A DNA stretch of 64,000 nucleotides from an uncultured Bacteroidia bacterium (lineage in GTDB: Bacteria; Bacteroidota; Bacteroidia; Bacteroidales; UBA932): NCBI GenBank assembly GCA_902778855.1, contig CACYZM010000004.1, positions 1 through 64,000 on the forward strand, given 5' to 3'. Each line of letters opens with the position of its first letter. Position 1 is the first letter of the stretch. Positions 59,287 to 64,000 of the stretch are shown here, one piece after another. A model generated the notes under the pieces. The model did not search any database. It saw only the letters and a program-made list of their open reading frames with translations, and was not told the origin of the DNA. The translations under genes were made by a program, and so were the position numbers.

Positions 59287-62200
59287 TTATTTTTCAATCA
59301 CTTCGCGCCACGAGCGGTTGTGGACGACCGGCTGCGCGAGGGGTTCGGATTTCTTCTCCACATAGTTCGGGCGCGGGGTGGTCGGCATCGGATTGGCCGG
59401 ATGGGCAAGATCCCAGGCCACGAAGTCTTCGTAGGTGCCGGTCCACTGCGCGCCCTGCGACAGTTTCATCGCGCGGTACCAGATCGCGTAGCGTGACGGC
59501 GCGTTGAACCAGGCGTCGCCGCCGGTCATCACGCTGCGGAATGTAGGCCGGTAGACACCCCAGTCATATTGGACGCCGCCCTGGAAGACGCCGATCTCCT
59601 CGGCCGCAAAGCGCGGATCGTCGATGAACGGCGCCCACTTGACGGCCTTCGGATCGTCGGTGAAATCGATGTTCGGCCACCAGCCGGAAGCGAAGGCGCT
59701 GCGGTAGTCGTTGACGACTTCCTGCGGGATCTGGCCCCGGCTCACCGAGTACTCGTCGGCCAGCTTGGCGAAGCCGTGGCCGCCCGCCTCGTGCACGACG
59801 ACCTCGCGGTAACGCCTGTCTTCGGAGAAGGTCGGGATATAAGAGATGGTGACGCCCCGGCCATAGTCGCCGCCCGGACTGCCGAACAGATGGCAGGTTC
59901 CGGCGTTCATATCGAGATTCATCAGGCAGATGATGAGCGCATCGTCCATCCGGGCTTCGCCGATCGCATTGCGGGCGTATTTGAGGACCTTGGCATTATC
60001 GCCGCCCAGGACATTCGGGTTGCCGCCGGCCCAGGTTGTGCTGAACGCCGTTTCCGCACCCACGCTTTCGTTCTTGGAGACGGCGTTGACCGCAAATATG
60101 TTGAAGAACAGCTTCATCGACTTGTAGGGCTCCACCGAGAAGAGAGCCTCGACGGCCCGGTCGACTTCAGCGAGGAACGTTCCGTCGGCAATGAGGCGGT
60201 CGCTGAAAGCATCGCCGGTAATGACCAGGTCGATTCCCTTCCCTGCCTCGCACAACTTAATAATGGTCATGCGACCGTCCAGGGTGTAATCGGTCGACTC
60301 ATAATTGGCCTCGTCGCTGCCGTCCCAGTCGCTGCCGAACCATTTCTGCATAAACGGGACGAAGGTCTCCATCTGATTGGAATTGGCATTGGTATAGACC
60401 AGCTTGCCGTTGCTGTCGAACGCATTGATGGCCGGATACCGGCTCATCGGATAGCACCCGTTCCGGTCGGACTTCGGCAGGAGGACGCTCTTCACCGTGT
60501 TCGAATCGCTGGCCAGGAAGGTCGGCCAGATGATTCCGTTCATTTCGGCATGTTTCAACACCTTGTCGAAGGGTTCATTCGGGCTGGCCCAACTCAACAC
60601 ATACAGGCCTTCTTTCGAGAAGCGTTTGTACGCACTGCGCATCAAGGGAAGGAATTGCGCCGAGAAGTTGCACCAGGTCGCCCACTGGAAGAGAATCGTG
60701 AGTTTGTGGTCCTTGACCACATCCGCGGTGACCGTCGACTGGTCGGTGAGTTTCACCGAGAAGTTCGGAATGACCGGCGTCGCCGCTTCCAGCGTCAGCC
60801 CGGTTCCATCCACGATTTCTCCCCAGTAATCATTCCAATACTTCCACTTCGAGAATGCGGCCGGAACCGTGCCGGACATCCGCTCGTTTCCCCAGCAGTT
60901 GAACGGGAATTCAAACTTGTCCAATTTGGTGATCTCGACCGGGATGTTGCCGGTCAGGTCACAGCAGCTGAGGTTGATCCATTTGGCTTCGCTCAGGTTC
61001 CCCAGAGAGGGCGGAATCGGCCCGGTCAGTTCAGGATTTTCACATAATTCCAAGTACTCCATTTTCTCGAGATTGCCGATCTCCGGCGGGATCTTGCCGG
61101 TCAACTGGCATTCCCAGAGCGAAATCCGCCGGAGCCCTTTCAGGCGCGCGATACTGGCGGGAATGGGCTGTCTCAGGGGATTCCCCTGCAGACTGAGATC
61201 CTCCAGATACGGCAACTTTTCCAGAATCCCGATGGCCTTCTCCAAATCGCCGCTCACGCCGATGCCGGGCAGGAAGATGGTCCGCACGTGACCGTCATAG
61301 CGCTTGTCGTCTTCCCAATTGATGATCGAGCCGATGCCATACCACTTATCGAGGGGTTGGTCGGAGCCCCAATTGGTGCTCCGGCTCCAGTTGGGGCCGT
61401 TCATCAGGTCATAGAATGCCATCAGCGCATCACGCTCCTGCAGGTAAATGCTTCCCCCCTGCTTGATCCGGATGCTCTGGCCAATCTTGCCGCCGGCCTG
61501 CCGGATATACACGGTTCCTGCGCGGGGATCCCGGTCCGGGTTGGCGTCGACTTCCAGAACGACCTGATAGGTCTGGAGCCCCTTGGTCTTGATCACGTGG
61601 ATCCAGTCGGACTCGGTCTCGACCACGTAGTCGACATTGGTGGAGACATCGACCGTGACGGTTCCGCCGTCGCCGGATACCTCAAAGACCGTCGGTTCGG
61701 CGCTCAACTCGTCATTCTGTGCCTGCTTCACCGCCACCGTTCCGCTGAGCGGGCCGTTCTTCTGCTTGAAGGTGATGCTGCCTTCCCGCGCCCCGTAAGT
61801 CTTATTCACCGCGACGGAGAAGGTGAAGGTCTTCTGGCTGAGCCCCTTGGTCGAGACCAGCTTGATCCAGTCCTTGCAGGATTCGGGAATCACGACGTCG
61901 AAGTCCACGTTGAACTTTACTTCCACGTCGAACTTCTGGCTCTCGGGGCTCAGTTCGAATGCGGACTGCGTCACCAGGAGGCCGTACTGCTCATCCTGGC
62001 GGATCTTAATCACGCCGCTCAGGCTGCCGTTTTTCTGCTTGACCGTCACCTGGGTCTCGCGGGCGTCGTAGGTTTCATTGGCGTCGACGCTGAGGACCAC
62101 CTGCTTCGCATTCAGGCCCTTCGTCTCCACGTATTTCACCCAGCCGGCGCCGGAGGTCACCTCGAATTCGACATTCGTGCTGACTTCGACCGTCAGGGTA

Positions 62201-62859
62201 TGGCTTTCATTCGAGAGATGATATTCGGGCGTGCTGATGAACAGGCCGTCGAGTTGCGTCTGCTTGATGCTGATGGTGGAAGAGAGGCTTCCTCCCTCCT
62301 GCTTGATGGTCACCTGTCCTTCGCGGTTGTCGTAGGTTTTGTTTTCGGAAATGTCGAGCACGACGGTCGAGGTGGTCAGGCCTTTGGTCGTGCTGTATTT
62401 GATCCAGTCCTTGCAGCTGGCGGCTACCTCCACGCTGAACTTCACGTTGGCCTGCACCGGGATCTCAAGCTTCTGCGCCGCTTTCGTCAGCTCGAACGAC
62501 GTCTGGCCCACCACGAGGCCGTGGTTGGTCGCCTGGGTGACATTGACCGTCACCGTCTTTTCCGCGCAGGTGAACGTGACGGCACAGCTTCGCTCGTCGT
62601 AGGTGGTGTTCGCGTCGCAGGTTATCGTGATGCGGCTGCCGGCCGCTTCTTCGCCGGCGGAGGGCGAGACTTTGCACCAGGCCTGGGCGGCGGAGGCCGA
62701 CCAGGCTTTGTTGGCCGTCAGCGAGACGGTCTGCGAGCCGCCGGCATCGGTGAACGACAGCGACGTCTGGTCGACCGTCAGGACCGTTTCTTTTTCACAC
62801 GACGACAGGAGCGCCAGACCGGCCGCCACTGCCAGCACGAGCAAGAGGATCTTTTTCAT
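59287..62859 (-). CDS. large lipoprotein: BACON repeats, leucine-rich repeats, thioredoxin-like and M64 peptidase domains
   Basis: A 1190-residue lipoprotein (cysteine 21 in LLSSC). Order of parts: five BACON-like modules (about 22-470), each with patterns such as SFELTKAAQKLEIPVQANVKF and an ending with IxIKQ; a set of leucine-rich repeats (about 545-690, LEDLSLQGNPLRQPIPASIA, cut as LSLQGNPLRQPIPASIA); a thioredoxin-like domain (about 715-850, LFQWATWCNFSAQFLPLMR, with WCNF in place of CxxC); and an M64-type domain (about 860-1175) with VVVHEAGGHGFAKLADEYSV. The zinc motif reads HEAGGH, not the canonical HExxH. It is likely a surface protein acting on protein or glycan substrates. It is divergent from the next gene. 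Confidence 0.8.
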   Translation of the reverse strand: MKKILLLVLAVAAGLALLSSCEKETVLTVDQTSLSFTDAGGSQTVSLTANKAWSASAAQAWCKVSPSAGEEAAGSRITITCDANTTYDERSCAVTFTCAEKTVTVNVTQATNHGLVVGQTSFELTKAAQKLEIPVQANVKFSVEVAASCKDWIKYSTTKGLTTSTVVLDISENKTYDNREGQVTIKQEGGSLSSTISIKQTQLDGLFISTPEYHLSNESHTLTVEVSTNVEFEVTSGAGWVKYVETKGLNAKQVVLSVDANETYDARETQVTVKQKNGSLSGVIKIRQDEQYGLLVTQSAFELSPESQKFDVEVKFNVDFDVVIPESCKDWIKLVSTKGLSQKTFTFSVAVNKTYGAREGSITFKQKNGPLSGTVAVKQAQNDELSAEPTVFEVSGDGGTVTVDVSTNVDYVVETESDWIHVIKTKGLQTYQVVLEVDANPDRDPRAGTVYIRQAGGKIGQSIRIKQGGSIYLQERDALMAFYDLMNGPNWSRSTNWGSDQPLDKWYGIGSIINWEDDKRYDGHVRTIFLPGIGVSGDLEKAIGILEKLPYLEDLSLQGNPLRQPIPASIARLKGLRRISLWECQLTGKIPPEIGNLEKMEYLELCENPELTGPIPPSLGNLSEAKWINLSCCDLTGNIPVEITKLDKFEFPFNCWGNERMSGTVPAAFSKWKYWNDYWGEIVDGTGLTLEAATPVIPNFSVKLTDQSTVTADVVKDHKLTILFQWATWCNFSAQFLPLMRSAYKRFSKEGLYVLSWASPNEPFDKVLKHAEMNGIIWPTFLASDSNTVKSVLLPKSDRNGCYPMSRYPAINAFDSNGKLVYTNANSNQMETFVPFMQKWFGSDWDGSDEANYESTDYTLDGRMTIIKLCEAGKGIDLVITGDAFSDRLIADGTFLAEVDRAVEALFSVEPYKSMKLFFNIFAVNAVSKNESVGAETAFSTTWAGGNPNVLGGDNAKVLKYARNAIGEARMDDALIICLMNLDMNAGTCHLFGSPGGDYGRGVTISYIPTFSEDRRYREVVVHEAGGHGFAKLADEYSVSRGQIPQEVVNDYRSAFASGWWPNIDFTDDPKAVKWAPFIDDPRFAAEEIGVFQGGVQYDWGVYRPTFRSVMTGGDAWFNAPSRYAIWYRAMKLSQGAQWTGTYEDFVAWDLAHPANPMPTTPRPNYVEKKSEPLAQPVVHNRSWREVIEK

Positions 62860-62942
62860 AGGATCGGATTTTCTATTAGGCTAAGTTACGACAATTCCGG
62901 CAATTTTCCTTAACTTTATAAGTCGATTGTAAACGCAAGGCT

Positions 62943-64000
62943 ATGAAAAAGTATCTTCTTTCCCTGCTGGCCCTGGCTTTTGTGCCGGCCCTGTTGTTCG
63001 CCAACGGCGATCCCGTGATCAGTTATTCCGCCCTGATCCGTTCCTGCAACCCGATTCCGCGCAAGGTGACGGATGTCCAGGTCGTGCGCGAGGATCTCGA
63101 TATCAACGTCGGCCTGCCCTACACCGCCGTCAAGGTGGCGTACCGGCTGAAGAACAATGCCAACAAGCCCATCCACGTGGACTACGGCTTCCCGGTGGAC
63201 TTCAGCGGCAAGGCAAACGGCGACTATGGCTTTGAGGGCGACGATATGACCGAAGACCTCTACGAAGTGGGTATGGTTGAACGCGCCATCCGCGGCGTCA
63301 GGTTCCAGCTCGACGGCAAGGAACTTCCCTGGGTAGGCGCCGACGAACTGTACCATACCGGCGAATTCTATGAAGACGAAGATACCGGCGAGAAGGAGGA
63401 AATCACCCGCTACCGCTACTGGACCTACACGGTCCTCGACATCCCCGCCGGCGAGACCGTGGTGCTGCAAGTCGAGTACCAAGTGCTCTGCCACTGGATG
63501 ACCCCGCTGGGCGCGCTGCACCAGTCGCCGCTGTCGCGCTACTATCCGAACTCCTGTGATTTCACCTACGATTTCTCTCCGGCACAGCACTGGGGCAACG
63601 GCAAGGCCGACACCTTCAGCTGCACCCTCCGCTGCGACGGGCTGCCCAAGGGTTTCTACCATAAAAACGACGATTCAGAGTCGCCGATGCTCAACACCGA
63701 GGCGCCCTTCGTCCGTTTCAACCAGACGACCTGGACTTGCAATGCCGCGAACTTCGATTTTCAGAAGGCCGATGAGATGAGCCTCCAATTCTGGACCGAA
63801 ACCTGGAGGGATCCGAAGGTGCTCTATACGCCGTGGGGCAATCCCCTCGTCGAGCGCGCCGTTCCGGCCGCCGCCTATACCGTGAAAGTCTCCGGCGCCC
63901 AGGCGAATTATCCGGCCACCCATATGACCGACGGCGACCTGACGACCGCCTGGGTCGCACCGGGCAACGGCGTCGGCGCCACCATCGACATCGATTTCCC
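62943..64000 (+). CDS. exported protein with a C-terminal discoidin-like domain, partial at the window end
   Basis: An open frame of 352 codons from the ATG at 62943 that is cut by the window end. A signal peptide is seen (LLSLLALAFVPALLFA). The first 240 residues do not match a family I can name; they contain beta-rich segments such as VQVVREDLDINVGLPYTAVKV, cut as VREDLDINVGLPYTAVKV, and several conserved aromatic and proline residues. The last part (KVSGAQANYPATHMTDGDLTTAWVAPGNGVGATI, cut as TDGDLTTAWVAPGNGVGA) resembles the NADase-type glycan-binding or F5/8C discoidin domains. This suggests a glycan-binding exported protein. The C terminus lies outside the window, so length and later domains are unknown. 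Confidence 0.75.
   Translation, partial: MKKYLLSLLALAFVPALLFANGDPVISYSALIRSCNPIPRKVTDVQVVREDLDINVGLPYTAVKVAYRLKNNANKPIHVDYGFPVDFSGKANGDYGFEGDDMTEDLYEVGMVERAIRGVRFQLDGKELPWVGADELYHTGEFYEDEDTGEKEEITRYRYWTYTVLDIPAGETVVLQVEYQVLCHWMTPLGALHQSPLSRYYPNSCDFTYDFSPAQHWGNGKADTFSCTLRCDGLPKGFYHKNDDSESPMLNTEAPFVRFNQTTWTCNAANFDFQKADEMSLQFWTETWRDPKVLYTPWGNPLVERAVPAAAYTVKVSGAQANYPATHMTDGDLTTAWVAPGNGVGATIDIDF

Overview
The window is about 64 kb of chromosome from a GC-rich member of the Bacteroidales. The evidence is: sigma-ABfr type promoters (TTTG, 19-20 bases, TAnnTTTG) in front of both tRNAs; lipoprotein signal peptides with LSSC/FSC type lipoboxes; BACON domains; an OprO/P-type porin; and little sign of Shine-Dalgarno sequences. 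The species cannot be named from this; an uncultured gut or rumen lineage is a guess. Coding density is high and many genes overlap by 4 bases. No phage, IS element, CRISPR array or rRNA was seen.

Layout. (1) 1-11.6 kb, mixed housekeeping and envelope genes: an XRE regulator, a diverged dihydroorotate dehydrogenase-fold protein, cinA, two beta-lactamase-fold lipoproteins, a cyclophilin lipoprotein, an esterase, tRNA-Val, a lipoprotein with a peptide deformylase domain, anmK and a DUF486 membrane protein. Two genes here (tocopherol cyclase-like and acyltransferase-3) are each split by a single frameshift. (2) 11.7-22.5 kb, glycerol and glycerol-3-phosphate use: glpA-glpB-glpC-glpQ-glpT on the plus strand converge on glpF-glpK on the minus strand at a shared terminator. 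glpK follows an exported hydrolase and an Omp85-like barrel. (3) 22.5-39.2 kb, chaperones and core metabolism: grpE-dnaJ-M23 peptidase, tRNA-Glu, nadD, gmk, class II aldolase, a NagZ-like GH3, a RidA-domain lipoprotein, a porin, a prolidase-like M24 peptidase, an RluA-family synthase and dnaK. Two tandem arrays of the same 51-bp hairpin repeat lie in opposite orientation around the porin and M24 genes. (4) 39.3-59.3 kb, a compact minus-strand surface polysaccharide locus: a WecA/TagO-like initiator, glycosyltransferases, a polymerase, a flippase, LicD, two cytidylyltransferase-type proteins, SDR and AKR enzymes, a CapA-like protein and five ATP-grasp domains, one fused to the flippase. (5) 59.3-64 kb: a large BACON/LRR/thioredoxin-like/M64 lipoprotein and the start of a divergent exported protein cut by the window edge.

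Most interesting: (a) the inverted pair of 51-bp hairpin-repeat arrays; (b) the ATP-grasp-rich capsule locus with a flippase-ATP-grasp fusion and two paralogous ATP-grasp genes flanking a CapA homologue, which suggests a glycan carrying amino acids or peptides; (c) cytosolic-type enzyme domains (peptide deformylase, RidA) behind lipoprotein signals; (d) a 12-bp hairpin in the dnaK leader and TGNCAG-type repeats upstream of both chaperone operons.

Coordinates and translations come from reading the sequence. Family names rest on recognised motifs, not on database searches.
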